Shown one piece after another: positions 1 through 8,433 of a stretch of DNA of 57,527 nt. Position 1 is the stretch's first letter. Every line of letters begins with the position of its first letter. The notes below the pieces were generated by a model. It worked only from the letters and a program-made list of their open reading frames with translations. It was not told where the DNA came from and did no database searches. The stretch comes from Lachnospiraceae bacterium. Its GTDB lineage: Bacteria > Bacillota > Clostridia > Lachnospirales > Lachnospiraceae. The position numbers and the translations under genes are program-made. The stretch is from NCBI GenBank assembly GCA_017619615.1, contig JAFZRY010000018.1, positions 1 to 57,527 of the forward strand. Direction: 5' to 3'.

Positions 1-241
1 CAATTCCTGCTTTGGCGGCCCGCAGTTCCTCCTGAAGCTGACGGCGCTTTTCGATCAGCTGGGAAAGCGGAGCAATCTCATCGTCCCGAAGATAGCGGGC
101 TTTTTTGACGCCGTTTTCAGACCATTGATGATAGAAATATACCTTCCCTCCAATTGATTTTTCTGCGATATATCCTTTGGGGAGCTTACTGATTTCCTCA
201 GTCAACGCGGCGATCTTATTCAAATCTTTCTGAGCTTTCAT
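1..241 (-). CDS. hypothetical protein with LPKGYI-type N-terminal module (runs off left edge)
   Basis: The gene starts at 241 on the minus strand, with AAAGGAGG eight bases upstream, and stays open to the window edge (80 codons seen). The visible part begins MKAQKDLNKIAALTEEISKL, followed by LPKGYI, an aromatic stretch KVYFYHQW, then a charged helix rich in Glu/Arg/Gln. From memory, short proteins of this layout (LPKG-I, aromatic strand, charged helix) are common in Firmicutes and sometimes precede nucleotidyltransferase or Fic-like domains; I cannot tell which applies here. A good promoter lies just upstream. No function is assigned. Confidence 0.6.
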   Translation of the reverse strand, partial: MKAQKDLNKIAALTEEISKLPKGYIAEKSIGGKVYFYHQWSENGVKKARYLRDDEIAPLSQLIEKRRQLQEELRAAKAGI

Positions 242-277
242 GCGGCTGCCTCCTTTATCCTCTGGTTTATACCCCGC

Positions 278-306
278 ATTATACCCCGTTATAACCCCTT
301 TTGCAA
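278..306 (-). promoter_or_regulatory. promoter of the left-edge gene
   Basis: On the minus strand TTGCAA (306-301) and TATAAT (283-278) are separated by 17 bp, about 40 bp upstream of the start codon at 241. The remainder of the gene-poor stretch 242-692 holds the pseudogene fragment described next, a 15-bp tandem duplication (tgttatgatatta units at about 603-631), and the ribosome binding site of the following gene. Confidence 0.6.
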
Positions 307-468
307 CAAGATTCTTGCTCTTGTCCACAGATTTCCTGATCATTCTTCCCGCCTTCTCCGATGCCCGGGACCGCCTTTCGCAGTCATCTTGGAACCCTTT
401 TCCGGTTATAAACTGCCTTTACTAAGCAAGGGGAAGGAATTGCGCGGTTTTTGCATTCATAGCCGTTT

Positions 469-657
469 TTATACCGTCCCCATTTCCGACCATTGCGGGA
501 TAATATGCTGCCCGCAGGGCTTCACCGTGTTGTCTCCGGAAAAACACAGTATTCCGGGAGCTTCAAAATCGTTGCAAAACCATTTTCCTGGCAGCCAAAA
601 CTGTGTTATGATATTATGTGTTATGATATTAACAGAAGCCTGGCGCCTCCGTATCAC
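469..657 (-). pseudogene. remnant of the 3' end of a P-loop gene
   Basis: Read on the minus strand, this stretch contains ILCFSGDNTVKPCGQ followed by IIPQWSEMGTV and a stop. This nearly matches ILCFSGDDTVKLCGQ / IIPQWSETGTV near the C-terminus of the P-loop protein encoded at 2810-1584. DNA similarity covers roughly 446-565 versus 1706-1830 in the same orientation. No start codon with a ribosome binding site and no upstream domain are present, so it reads as a leftover 3' fragment rather than a working gene. The two copies flank the EamA-like gene at 693-1679. Confidence 0.55.
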
Positions 658-692
658 GAGGCCATAAAAGCACTTAAGGAGGTTCTTGATTA

Positions 693-1679
693 ATGCTTTG
701 GTTTTTCCTGCTGTTCTCCACCGGCTGCTGGGGCCTGGCGGAAATCTTTTATAAAAAGGGCAATGTGGCCCATGAACGCTATGCCCATTTGAAAACGACT
801 GTTTTTGTCGGGATCTTTTTCGGCATCTATTCCCTGGTCATTGCTCTGACGCAGGATGTTCAGATAAAATACCTGCCTGCGAATTTTATCCGGTATCTGC
901 CGGTCGCAGCATGCTACATCGTTTCGATGGTATGTTCTTATTACGGGGTCAGGTATATTGAGGAATCTATTTCCGATCCCATTGAAAACACGTCGTGCGC
1001 CGTGGTTCCTGTCCTGTGTGCCGTTTTTCTGCACGAGGAACTCAGTTTTAAAACCGTCATTGCGATCATCATCGTTGTCGCCGGGATCCTCGGCGTCGGT
1101 TTTTTCGATTTTGCGGGGAAAGCTGACCGCGCGCGGGTATTCGGAAAAAAGCTTGCGCTTATTGCCCTGGCCATGCCGTTTTGTTATATGATCCTGGATG
1201 CGATCGGGACCTTCCTGGACATCTATTACACGACGGATGCGGAAACATCGGTTCTGATCGGTGTGACCGAAAGCAACCTTGAGCATACCGCCAACTGCTG
1301 TTATGAGTTCACTTTTCTGCTGGTCGCCATAGCGATCCTGATCTTTTTAAAGATGAAAAAGGTCAGACTTTTCAGCACCGAAGAGGATGAAGCCCGGATC
1401 TCCGCCGGGGAACAGCCTGAAAAGAAGAATATCTTTCAGAAGATCTACGGCCAGCGGAATAAGATAGTCGCCGCTTTATTTGAAACCGGCGGCCAGGCGA
1501 CCTACCTTTTTGCTTTGTCCGAGGGATCCGGGATCGCGGCGGTAATACTCGGAGCAGGTACGGTGATCACATCCTTCATCCTGTCAAGGATCTTTCTCAA
1601 AGAAAAACTGTCCGTTCTGCAGTATGTTTTTATCGGCATCATTTTTGTCGGCATCATTGCGCTCTCCCTGATCGGATAG
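693..1679 (+). CDS. EamA/DMT-family membrane transporter
   Basis: A 328-residue polytopic membrane protein of the size and pattern of drug/metabolite transporters: about ten hydrophobic segments, with an internal duplication suggested by the GFFDFAG and GIIFVGIIALSLIG segment ends. The substrate cannot be read from sequence. AAGGAGG lies about nine bases before the ATG at 693. A charged cytoplasmic loop (around residues 215-255, KMKKVRLFSTEEDEAR) splits the two halves. The gene is convergent with, and overlaps by about 95 bp, the P-loop gene on the other strand, and it is bracketed by two copies of a roughly 110-bp sequence, which suggests that it or its flank was inserted or rearranged. Confidence 0.75.
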   Translation: MLWFFLLFSTGCWGLAEIFYKKGNVAHERYAHLKTTVFVGIFFGIYSLVIALTQDVQIKYLPANFIRYLPVAACYIVSMVCSYYGVRYIEESISDPIENTSCAVVPVLCAVFLHEELSFKTVIAIIIVVAGILGVGFFDFAGKADRARVFGKKLALIALAMPFCYMILDAIGTFLDIYYTTDAETSVLIGVTESNLEHTANCCYEFTFLLVAIAILIFLKMKKVRLFSTEEDEARISAGEQPEKKNIFQKIYGQRNKIVAALFETGGQATYLFALSEGSGIAAVILGAGTVITSFILSRIFLKEKLSVLQYVFIGIIFVGIIALSLIG

Positions 1680-2810
1680 CAAAGCCCGTAAAGGAGATAA
1701 CCATCGTTTTTGCTCCGAATCCGTTTTTCTTGTATACACCGTCCCCGTTTCCGACCATTGCGGGATAATCTGCTGCCCGCAAAGCTTCACCGTGTCATCT
1801 CCGGAAAAACACAGTATTACGGGCAGGTTTTCGACAAAGAATTCTGTCGGTGTTTTAGGCGAGAGCTTACGGCGCACTCCTTCCGGGTCTGTCAGGATAC
1901 CGTCTTCGATGGAGAAAGAAATCCCAAGTGCGGAATTCGCATAAGTTCCATTCTTTGCCTCACAGGAAGGCGCATCCCGATGCGCAATGCCGAGGAATCG
2001 AAGCATTTCCGTTTCGTAAAGACTCCAATCCTGCGCTGTGATCTCGACTTTCAGTTTTTCGCAGTCCGCTTCGTCATAAAGCCTTGAAGCAAAATCCGCA
2101 TAATCCTTCAGAAAATCGAAAAACGCCGTCACATCCTGCTGTTTGTTCCGATAGTAAGGCCGCTCTTTGTCCCGTTCCCAGGTGGATTCCAGATCCCTGA
2201 TTCCGCGCTGTTTTTCAATAAAAGCGATGGAATCCTCCGTTTTTTCCCGGTACAGATAAATCAAGGCAGGGTGCAGGGGCCTGAGCAGATCCATGACGCC
2301 GTGAACAAAAGCTGCCAGTCTCAGATACCCCGCCCCGTTCAGCAGATAAGTAAAGATCTGATACTGGAATATGCTGCTGTCCAGGATGTAAACTGTATCA
2401 TTCTGCAATGCCGCCTTCACGAAGGCTTCCCATTTTTCATACGCGGCCGGTTCATACCGTTCCAACGGAAACTTCATCACATCATATTGCAGAAGTTCCT
2501 GATACCACGCGGCTTTTTCCTGTCCGGGCAGCCTTCTTGCCGCGGTCAGATAATCGATCCCCACCGTGGTCTCCCTGGTTTCAGCAATGCCGCTCAGCAT
2601 TTCGGCAGTTTCCGGATACTTTTCCATGAAAAGCCGGTATTCCTCTTTTGTCAGGCACGCCTCTGAAAAGAACAGCACGGGATGCGGCTGCGAGACCTCA
2701 TGCAGCCAGCGGACATCCCGCCCGTTTCTTGCAAGCTGTTCATAAAGCTTGTATGAATTCGTCGTCTTGCCTGTTCCCGGAAGTCCTTCCAGCAAAATCA
2801 GTCTGTTCAT
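1584..2810 (-). CDS. P-loop NTPase, thymidylate-kinase-like fold
   Basis: A 408-residue protein with a Walker A motif GLPGTGKT at residues 9-16, right after a first beta strand (MNRLILLE), as in nucleoside or nucleotide kinase-like P-loop proteins. A YILDSSIFQ strand around residue 135 could carry the Walker B acid. It resembles stand-alone Firmicutes P-loop proteins of unknown substrate. The last ~30 codons run antisense through the 3' end of the EamA gene and do not look like natural protein. The native C-terminus probably ended soon after the TGTVYTRK segment that is repeated at 469-657, so the downstream junction may be rearranged. There is only a weak ribosome binding site (GGAACG) before the ATG. 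Confidence 0.65.
   Translation of the reverse strand: MNRLILLEGLPGTGKTTNSYKLYEQLARNGRDVRWLHEVSQPHPVLFFSEACLTKEEYRLFMEKYPETAEMLSGIAETRETTVGIDYLTAARRLPGQEKAAWYQELLQYDVMKFPLERYEPAAYEKWEAFVKAALQNDTVYILDSSIFQYQIFTYLLNGAGYLRLAAFVHGVMDLLRPLHPALIYLYREKTEDSIAFIEKQRGIRDLESTWERDKERPYYRNKQQDVTAFFDFLKDYADFASRLYDEADCEKLKVEITAQDWSLYETEMLRFLGIAHRDAPSCEAKNGTYANSALGISFSIEDGILTDPEGVRRKLSPKTPTEFFVENLPVILCFSGDDTVKLCGQQIIPQWSETGTVYTRKTDSEQKRWLSPLRALLSDQGERNDADKNDADKNILQNGQFFFEKDP
1706..1830. repeat. right copy of the ~110-bp direct repeat flanking the EamA gene
   Basis: Bases 1741-1815 match 477-553 at most positions (gaccattgcgggataat, ctgcccgca, ttcaccgtgt, tctccggaaaaacacagtat). Similarity fades outside about 1706-1830. 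This copy is inside the coding region of the minus-strand P-loop gene, so it is probably the parent, and the left copy at 446-565 the derivative. Confidence 0.65.
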
Positions 2811-2954
2811 GGATCGTTCCCTGTTCCCGGGTTATTTCTTTGCTCAAAACTTATTGCTTTTTCAAATCCTGCGAAATCTGAGCGAAAAACAGCTATTAAT
2901 GCATATGCTATGATACAATAATGGTAGAAATTGAGCAATAGGAGACCTTAATGA

Positions 2955-3398
2955 ATGAGCGGGCTCAATGAAAAAACAGAATGGAAGAAACTCTTCTCAG
3001 AGGATAACCGGCTTCTGTATGAAGGCTTCACATACAAAGACAAACCGTGCGGGACAGGTGTGGCCTACTTCAGTAACGGGGCAAAATACCAGGAAGGACA
3101 ATTCGGGATCAAAGGACTATTGTCCGGCAAAGAATACTATCCGAACGGCAGCTTAAGGTTCGAAGGAGAGTTCCGGCTTAACAGGGCCTACGGGCCTAAT
3201 CCGCCTGTCAGCGGATCGTTCTATGATTCTGAGGGAAAGCTGCTGTATCAGGGAGAATTCAAACTTCACCGCGGGGGTGTCGGATATCCGGCGGTGGAGG
3301 TCCCCGAAGAATATGGCCCGATCCGTCAGAAAGATCACCCGGAGGACTTGAAATATCTTATGTGGGATGATGTAAGGACAGAAGAGGTTTCATCTTAA
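2955..3398 (+). CDS. MORN-repeat protein
   Basis: A 147-residue soluble protein with MORN-type repeats: LLYEGFTYKDKPCGTGVAYF, then YQEGQFGIKGLLSGKEYY, then LRFEGEFRLNRAYGPNP, then LLYQGEFKLHRGG. Each has the Y/F-x-G-x-F pattern and fits a short beta-hairpin ladder. A GGAG site precedes the start by about ten bases; an earlier ATG at 2951 gives only a six-codon frame. A TATGAT/TACAAT box is visible at about 2908-2920. Function unknown; bacterial MORN proteins are often scaffold or envelope-associated, but no signal peptide is present here. Confidence 0.7.
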   Translation: MSGLNEKTEWKKLFSEDNRLLYEGFTYKDKPCGTGVAYFSNGAKYQEGQFGIKGLLSGKEYYPNGSLRFEGEFRLNRAYGPNPPVSGSFYDSEGKLLYQGEFKLHRGGVGYPAVEVPEEYGPIRQKDHPEDLKYLMWDDVRTEEVSS

Positions 3399-3477
3399 AT
3401 AAGAACAAAAACCGCCCCGGTGTTTCGCGTTTTTACTTTTTTAGCGGCAAAAAAAAGTGCATTCCCCCGGAGAACTA

Positions 3478-3486
3478 TGCTACAAT
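3478..3486 (+). promoter_or_regulatory. extended -10 promoter upstream of the TAXI-gltS operon
   Basis: TGC-TACAAT, an extended -10 element, about 52 bp before the ATG of the TAXI lipoprotein gene. No convincing -35 hexamer is seen, which is tolerated with a TGN extension. The same TGC-TAnnnT pattern recurs in front of several genes in this window. Confidence 0.45.
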
Positions 3487-3537
3487 AAATAAAGTATAAA
3501 GAGTCGGGTAAAACAGTCAAAGAACGGAGGAAATGCT

Positions 3538-4515
3538 ATGAAAAAACTGTTTTCTTTCGCAGCGCTGATCATTGCCTGCGTCATGCTGCTGGCCGGCTGC
3601 CAGGGCGGGAACGAGCCCACCAAACCGGAGCCGGTGGAAGGCGGCCTGGTCTTTACGACCGGCGGCGAGCAGGGCACGTATTACCGTTTCGGCCAGGTCC
3701 TGGCGGGGAAGATCTCGGAAAAGACTTCTACGAAACTGAACATCGTGACATCCGGCGGTTCCCAGGAGAACATCCAGGCGATCCAGAGCGGCAGCGCCGT
3801 GATTGGATTTGTGCAGACGGACGTCCTCTCCTATGCGGCGGAAGGCACGCGGCTGTTTGACAGAAAAGCGGACAAGGTCACCGTCATTGCCGAGCTTTAC
3901 AAGGAGCAGGTGCAGATCATCACCATGGATCCCTCGCTCCGGTCCGTTTCCGACCTGAAAGGGAAAAACGTCTCGATCGGTTCGGCGGGATCCGGCGTGT
4001 ATTTTAACGCGATCGATGTCCTGAACGCCTACGGCCTGACGGAGCGCGACATCAATCCGACGTATCAGAGCTTCGGGGATTCCGTGAGCGCCCTGCAGAG
4101 CGGCAAGATCGACGCGGCTTTCGTCGTGGCCGGCGCGCCGACGTCTGCGGTATCGGGCCTGGCGGCCACCACGGACATTTACCTGATCGGGCTGGATGAC
4201 GAGCACATTGACAAACTGCTGGCATCCTCCCCGCATTACAGCAAGGCGACCATCAGCAAGAGGACTTACAACACTGCGTCCGACATCAATACGGTCGCGG
4301 TCGGCGCCGTGCTGGTCGCGAGCAGGGATGCATCGGAGCAGGATGTCTACAACATCATTTCCGGCATTTATGAAAACCTGGAGGCCATCACGAAGGTCCA
4401 TTCCAAAGGCGCGGAGCTGAACCTGCGGGCGGCAGCCGGGGTCACGGCGGCCCCTTACCATCCGGGCGCTGCCAGATACTTCGCCGAAAAGGGCATCACC
4501 GTTCCGACCGAATGA
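3538..4515 (+). CDS. TAXI-family solute-binding lipoprotein
   Basis: A 325-residue extracytoplasmic binding protein. A lipoprotein signal peptide ends in LLAGC (Cys21), so the mature protein should be membrane-anchored. The segment GGEQGTYYRFGQ just after, and SGGSQENIQAIQSG, are hallmarks of the TAXI family of TRAP-associated receptors. AACGGAGG precedes the ATG. TAXI receptors normally work with DctQM-type TRAP membrane proteins, and none is encoded here. Instead a GltS symporter gene starts 55 bp downstream with no terminator between, so the two are probably co-transcribed. A studied TAXI protein, VcGluP, binds glutamate/glutamine, which would fit this partner, but the ligand is not shown by the sequence. 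Confidence 0.85.
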   Translation: MKKLFSFAALIIACVMLLAGCQGGNEPTKPEPVEGGLVFTTGGEQGTYYRFGQVLAGKISEKTSTKLNIVTSGGSQENIQAIQSGSAVIGFVQTDVLSYAAEGTRLFDRKADKVTVIAELYKEQVQIITMDPSLRSVSDLKGKNVSIGSAGSGVYFNAIDVLNAYGLTERDINPTYQSFGDSVSALQSGKIDAAFVVAGAPTSAVSGLAATTDIYLIGLDDEHIDKLLASSPHYSKATISKRTYNTASDINTVAVGAVLVASRDASEQDVYNIISGIYENLEAITKVHSKGAELNLRAAAGVTAAPYHPGAARYFAEKGITVPTE

Positions 4516-4570
4516 CCCGCGTCACGGAACCGTACAGCACACTGACACACAGAAATGAAAGGAGAAAACA

Positions 4571-5773
4571 ATGAACGTTCTTGAGCTGGATATGTATCAG
4601 GCGCTGGCCGTGGCGGTGGTCATGCTGGTCTTCGGCCGTTTCCTGGTGAAAAAAATAGGTTTCCTCAGCAAATACTGCATTCCCGCCCCGGTCGTGGGCG
4701 GCCTGATCTTCGCGATCCTGCACGTGATCCTGAGGTCTTTCGGGATCGTGGAGTTCAACCTGGACACTACTCTCCAGGGCGTGTTCATGACAGCGTTTTT
4801 CTGCTCCGTCGGGTATATGGCGTCGTTCCGTGAGCTGAAGAAGGGCGGCATCGGCGTCATCAAGTTCCTGATCCTGGCGATCCTGATGTGCTGCATTCAG
4901 GATGTGATCGGCGGATTCGGCGCCAGGCTGTTCGGGCTGGACGGCCGGCTCGGCCTGGCGATGGGTTCGATCCCGCTGGTGGGCGGGCACGGCACGGCCG
5001 GTTCCTTCGGCCCGTTCCTGGAAGACCTCGGTGTCGCCAATGCCACCACGGTCGCGGTCGCGGCGGCCACGTACGGCCTGATCGCCGGCTGCATGATCGG
5101 CGGCCCCATCGCGACGTCCAAGATCCGCAAGCACAATCTGCGGTCCGCGGCGATCAAGACGCCGGAAGAAGCGAAAGCAGCGGAAGCTTCGGGCACCACT
5201 GACGCGGATCCGGGCATCTTCCATGAACCGGATCTGATGAACGCCACGATCTATATCGTCATCGGCGTCGGTCTCGGGACCGTCGTCTCCGCGCTGCTCG
5301 GCAAGCTCATTACGCTGCCCGGGTACATCGGCGCCATGATCGTCGGTGCGATCATCCGCAACATCCAGGAAGCCCGCAAGGTGCAGATCCCCATGAAGGA
5401 AATGGGCTCGCTCGGCAATATCTGCCTGTCCCTGTTCCTCGGCCTTGCCATGATCAATCTGAAGCTGTGGCAGCTCGTCAGCCTGGCACTGCCGATGATC
5501 GTCATTCTGCTGGTGCAGACCGTGGTCATATTCTTCTTCGCCTCGTACGTGGTGTACACGATCATGGGCAGGGACTACGACGCGGCTACGATCTCGTCCG
5601 GTTTCTGCGGCTTCGGCATGGGCGCGACGCCCAACGCCATGGCGAACATGCAGGCGATCACGAACAAGTACGGGCCCGCGCCGGTGGCGTTCATGATCGT
5701 GCCGCTGGTCGGCTCGCTGTTCATCGACTTCTTCAATGCGGCGATCATCACGGCGTTCGCGAACTTCCTGTAA
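4571..5773 (+). CDS. gltS: sodium/glutamate symporter
   Basis: A 400-residue polytopic membrane protein of the GltS (ESS) family, which imports glutamate with Na+. Family features visible: the N-terminal segment with YCIPAPVVGGL, the central IPLVGGHGTAGSFGPFLE loop, and the C-terminal SSGFCGFGMGATPNAMANMQ re-entrant region with its conserved Gly/Asn-rich motif. Length is normal for the family. The ribosome binding site is AAAGGAG. It lies downstream of a TAXI binding lipoprotein in the same direction and is followed by a strong terminator, so the pair forms a two-gene operon. Confidence 0.92.
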   Translation: MNVLELDMYQALAVAVVMLVFGRFLVKKIGFLSKYCIPAPVVGGLIFAILHVILRSFGIVEFNLDTTLQGVFMTAFFCSVGYMASFRELKKGGIGVIKFLILAILMCCIQDVIGGFGARLFGLDGRLGLAMGSIPLVGGHGTAGSFGPFLEDLGVANATTVAVAAATYGLIAGCMIGGPIATSKIRKHNLRSAAIKTPEEAKAAEASGTTDADPGIFHEPDLMNATIYIVIGVGLGTVVSALLGKLITLPGYIGAMIVGAIIRNIQEARKVQIPMKEMGSLGNICLSLFLGLAMINLKLWQLVSLALPMIVILLVQTVVIFFFASYVVYTIMGRDYDAATISSGFCGFGMGATPNAMANMQAITNKYGPAPVAFMIVPLVGSLFIDFFNAAIITAFANFL

Positions 5774-5808
5774 AAGGCGGCCGACAGGCCGGAAACCTGC
5801 CGTCTCCC

Positions 5809-5844
5809 AAAACCGCGGGGCATCAGCGTGTTCCGCGGTTTTTC
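5809..5844 (+). terminator. rho-independent terminator after gltS
   Basis: AAAACCGCGG (5809-5818) pairs with CCGCGGTTTT (5833-5842) around a 14-base loop and is followed by a T-rich tail. Confidence 0.8.
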
Positions 5845-5954
5845 TTTGTTCTGTTCCTGTTTGTTTCCGTCTTTGCAAAAAAAACTGATGCGGTGCTGTT
5901 ATCAAATGTGCTATATTACATTCATCTTTCCGTGAATTCCGCGAGGAGATCCCG

Positions 5955-6689
5955 ATGGACCGCATCGAAACGCCCGATTACCTGATCAAACTGCTGGATC
6001 ATAACAACCCGGCCGAACTGCGGGAAGTCCAGCGCCTCCGCTACGACTTCCTGCTCAAAGTTTTTGATGAGAACAAAACCGATGCCGCCGGCCTGGACGA
6101 CGACGGTTTTGACGCGTTTTCCGATTCGATCCTGGCCGTCGACAAGAAGACCGGCCGCATCGTCGGCACCTACCGGGTGGCGACAGAGAAGACGCTGCAG
6201 GGCCGGCTGTACAAGTCCGAGGAGGAATTCGACATCTCCGCGCTGCGGGCCGAGCCCGAGGGGATCATTGAGACGGGCCGGGCGGTGGTCCACGGCGGCT
6301 ACCGGTCGGGCGTGGTGATCGGCCTGCTCTGGAAGGCACTGATCTCCTACGCGCGGGACGAGGGCCTGCGGTATATCTTCGGCACCTGTTCGCTGCGCGG
6401 CACGGATCCCGGGGAATACGTCAACTGCACGTCTTTCTTAAACCAGTACTATGTCAGCGATCAATATGACATCCGGGCTGCCCGGAACGCCTTCGAATAC
6501 GGGACCAAAAAAGACCTGTCCATCGCGGAAGCGCGCATCCCGAGCCTGCTCAAGGCTTATCTGAAGATCGGCGCGCGCGTGTCGCGGAACGGGTTTATCG
6601 ACTATGAGTTCAACTGCTGCGACGTGATGATCGTCATGGACCGGCTGGGGCTGCACGAGCGGTACGTCAAACGGTTTTTCGGCGCATAA
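5955..6689 (+). CDS. GNAT-type N-acyltransferase (OlsB / COG3176 'hemolysin' family)
   Basis: A 244-residue acyltransferase-fold protein. The signature GIIETGRAVVHGGYRSGVVI followed by LLW matches the E-x-GR-x-V-x-x-x-YR-x-G-x-V block of the OlsB/putative hemolysin family. Members such as OlsB move a 3-hydroxyacyl chain from acyl carrier protein to ornithine, and related enzymes act on other amino acids, so a lipoamino-acid role is plausible. No second acyltransferase (OlsA) is adjacent. AGGAGA precedes the ATG by about seven bases. It is transcribed alone, bounded by terminators on both sides. Confidence 0.75.
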   Translation: MDRIETPDYLIKLLDHNNPAELREVQRLRYDFLLKVFDENKTDAAGLDDDGFDAFSDSILAVDKKTGRIVGTYRVATEKTLQGRLYKSEEEFDISALRAEPEGIIETGRAVVHGGYRSGVVIGLLWKALISYARDEGLRYIFGTCSLRGTDPGEYVNCTSFLNQYYVSDQYDIRAARNAFEYGTKKDLSIAEARIPSLLKAYLKIGARVSRNGFIDYEFNCCDVMIVMDRLGLHERYVKRFFGA

Positions 6690-6692
6690 AGG

Positions 6693-6731
6693 AAACGCCC
6701 CGGAAAGGCAGGGACCTCCGGGGCGTTTTCT
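6693..6731. terminator. bidirectional terminator
   Basis: AAACGCCCCGG (6693-6703) pairs with CCGGGGCGTTT (6718-6728), with A-runs and T-runs on the two sides. It lies between the convergent acyltransferase and trpB2 genes. Confidence 0.8.
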
Positions 6732-6734
6732 GTT

Positions 6735-8108
6735 TTACGGGACTTGCGGAAGGGCGGCGCGGTATCCCGCCAGTTCCCCGTCCGTCGGGACATAATCGTC
6801 CATCTTCCCGTCGTGGAATCTTTCATAGGCGACCAGGTCGAAATAGCCGGTGCCGGTGAGGCCGAAGACGATCGTCTTCTCCTCGCCGGTCTTTTTGCAT
6901 TGCAGCGCCTCATCCATGGCAACTTTGATCGCGTGCGCGCTTTCCGGCGCGGGCAGGATGCCTTCGACCCGCGCGAACTGCTCGGCTGCTTCGAAGACGG
7001 CCGTCTGCGGGACGGCAGCGGCTTCCATCAGGCCCTGGTCGTAGAGTTCGCTGAGGACCGGGCTCATGCCGTGGTAGCGGAGGCCGCCCGCGTGGTTCGG
7101 CGCCGGGATGAAACCGCTGCCGAGCGTGTACATCTTCGCGAGCGGGCAGACCATGCCGGTATCGCAGAAATCGTAGGCGTACACACCGCGGGTGAAGCTC
7201 GGGCAGGACACCGGTTCCACAGCGATGATGCGGGGATCCGCTTCGCCCCGGAGTTTTTCGCCCATGAACGGAGCGATCAGCCCGCCGAGGTTCGAGCCGC
7301 CGCCCGCGCAGCCGATGATCAGGTCGGGCCGGATCCCGTATTTGTCCAGCGCCGCCTTCGTCTCCAGCCCGATCACGGACTGATGCAGCAGCACCTGGTT
7401 CAGGACGCTGCCCAGCACATAGCGGTAGCCCGGCGTCCCGGCCGCCGCCTCGACCGCTTCGGAGATCGCGCAGCCCAGGCTTCCGGTCGTCCCGGGATGC
7501 GCCGCGAGGATCTTCCGGCCGACCTCCGTCGTCAGGGACGGGGAAGGCGTGACCGACGCGCCGTACGTGCGCATCACTTCGCGCCGGAACGGCTTCTGTT
7601 CGTATGAAACTTTGACCATGAAGACCTTGCAGTCCAGTCCGAAATACGCGCACGCCATGGACAGCGCCGTGCCCCACTGGCCTGCGCCGGTCTCGGTCGT
7701 GACGCCTTTCAGTCCCTGCTTTTTCGCGTAATACGCCTGTGCGATCGCTGAATTCAGCTTGTGGCTCCCGCTGGTATTGTTGCCTTCGAATTTGTAGTAG
7801 ATCTTCGCCGGCGTCTGCAGCTTTTCCTCCAGGCAGTAGGCCCGGACCAGCGGCGACGGCCGGTACATCCGGTAAAAATCGCGGATCTCCTGCGGGATCG
7901 GGATGAAGGCGTCCGTGTCGTTGAGTTCCTGCTGCACGAGTTCTTCGCAGAATACGCCCGCCAGTTCTTCCGCCCGCATCGGCTGCAGCGTTCCCGGGTT
8001 GAGCAGCGGCGCGGGTTTTTTCTTCATGTCGGCGCGGACGTTGTACCACGCCTGCGGCATCTCGTTCTCTTCCAGGTAGATCTTGTAGGGGATCTTCGTG
8101 TCTTTCAT
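6735..8108 (-). CDS. trpB2: TrpB2-type tryptophan synthase beta subunit
   Basis: A 457-residue PLP enzyme that should condense indole with serine to give tryptophan. The PLP lysine is K117 in EGNNTSGSHKLNSA, and the phosphate-binding loop is GCAGGGSNLGG. The N-terminal extension and length are typical of the TrpB2 branch (about 450 residues) rather than TrpB1 (about 400). The start at 8108 was chosen because AAGGAG lies ten bases upstream and the residues before it are untypical. No trpA or other trp genes are in view. The upstream leader is a T-box with a Trp (UGG) specifier, so expression should rise when tRNA-Trp is uncharged. A bidirectional terminator follows the stop codon. Confidence 0.92.
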   Translation of the reverse strand: MKDTKIPYKIYLEENEMPQAWYNVRADMKKKPAPLLNPGTLQPMRAEELAGVFCEELVQQELNDTDAFIPIPQEIRDFYRMYRPSPLVRAYCLEEKLQTPAKIYYKFEGNNTSGSHKLNSAIAQAYYAKKQGLKGVTTETGAGQWGTALSMACAYFGLDCKVFMVKVSYEQKPFRREVMRTYGASVTPSPSLTTEVGRKILAAHPGTTGSLGCAISEAVEAAAGTPGYRYVLGSVLNQVLLHQSVIGLETKAALDKYGIRPDLIIGCAGGGSNLGGLIAPFMGEKLRGEADPRIIAVEPVSCPSFTRGVYAYDFCDTGMVCPLAKMYTLGSGFIPAPNHAGGLRYHGMSPVLSELYDQGLMEAAAVPQTAVFEAAEQFARVEGILPAPESAHAIKVAMDEALQCKKTGEEKTIVFGLTGTGYFDLVAYERFHDGKMDDYVPTDGELAGYRAALPQVP

Positions 8109-8142
8109 TTCCGTATTCTCCTTTCTTTGCGGCGGGACGGAC

Positions 8143-8427
8143 AAAAAAACGATCCTGTCCCATTGACTGCTGGGACAGGATCGGAAAGGATCCTGCGGTG
8201 CCACCCGGCTTAGCGCGGTCTCCCGCACTCACTCTGCGCATACTGACATATGCCGGCCCTTGTTCACGGGGCGCCTCCCCCCGTCTCCCATACTTGGCCT
8301 GCGCCGTTCTGTTCGCCCTTGAAAGTCCATTCCCTGAAAGGCTGCATACCGCACTCCCACCATCTGCGGCTAGCTCTTCCTGCTCACCTGAAAGGTACTC
8401 ACTCTTTCGCATCGGTTTATTTCAGTT
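8143..8427 (-). promoter_or_regulatory. T-box riboswitch leader, tryptophan-specific, in front of trpB2
   Basis: On the minus strand, the conserved T-box core GGGTGGCACCGC (about 8207-8196) is followed by a terminator: CGATCCTGTCCC (8161-8150) pairs with GGGACAGGATCG (8183-8172) and seven Ts follow. The core presents UGGC, complementary to the GCCA end expected for tRNA-Trp. In the 3' side of Stem I, GGGAATGGACTTT contains a UGG codon (8329-8327) followed by a purine, the expected specifier position. The regulated gene is a tryptophan synthase, which supports Trp specificity. Confidence 0.85.
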
Positions 8428-8433
8428 TGTTTA

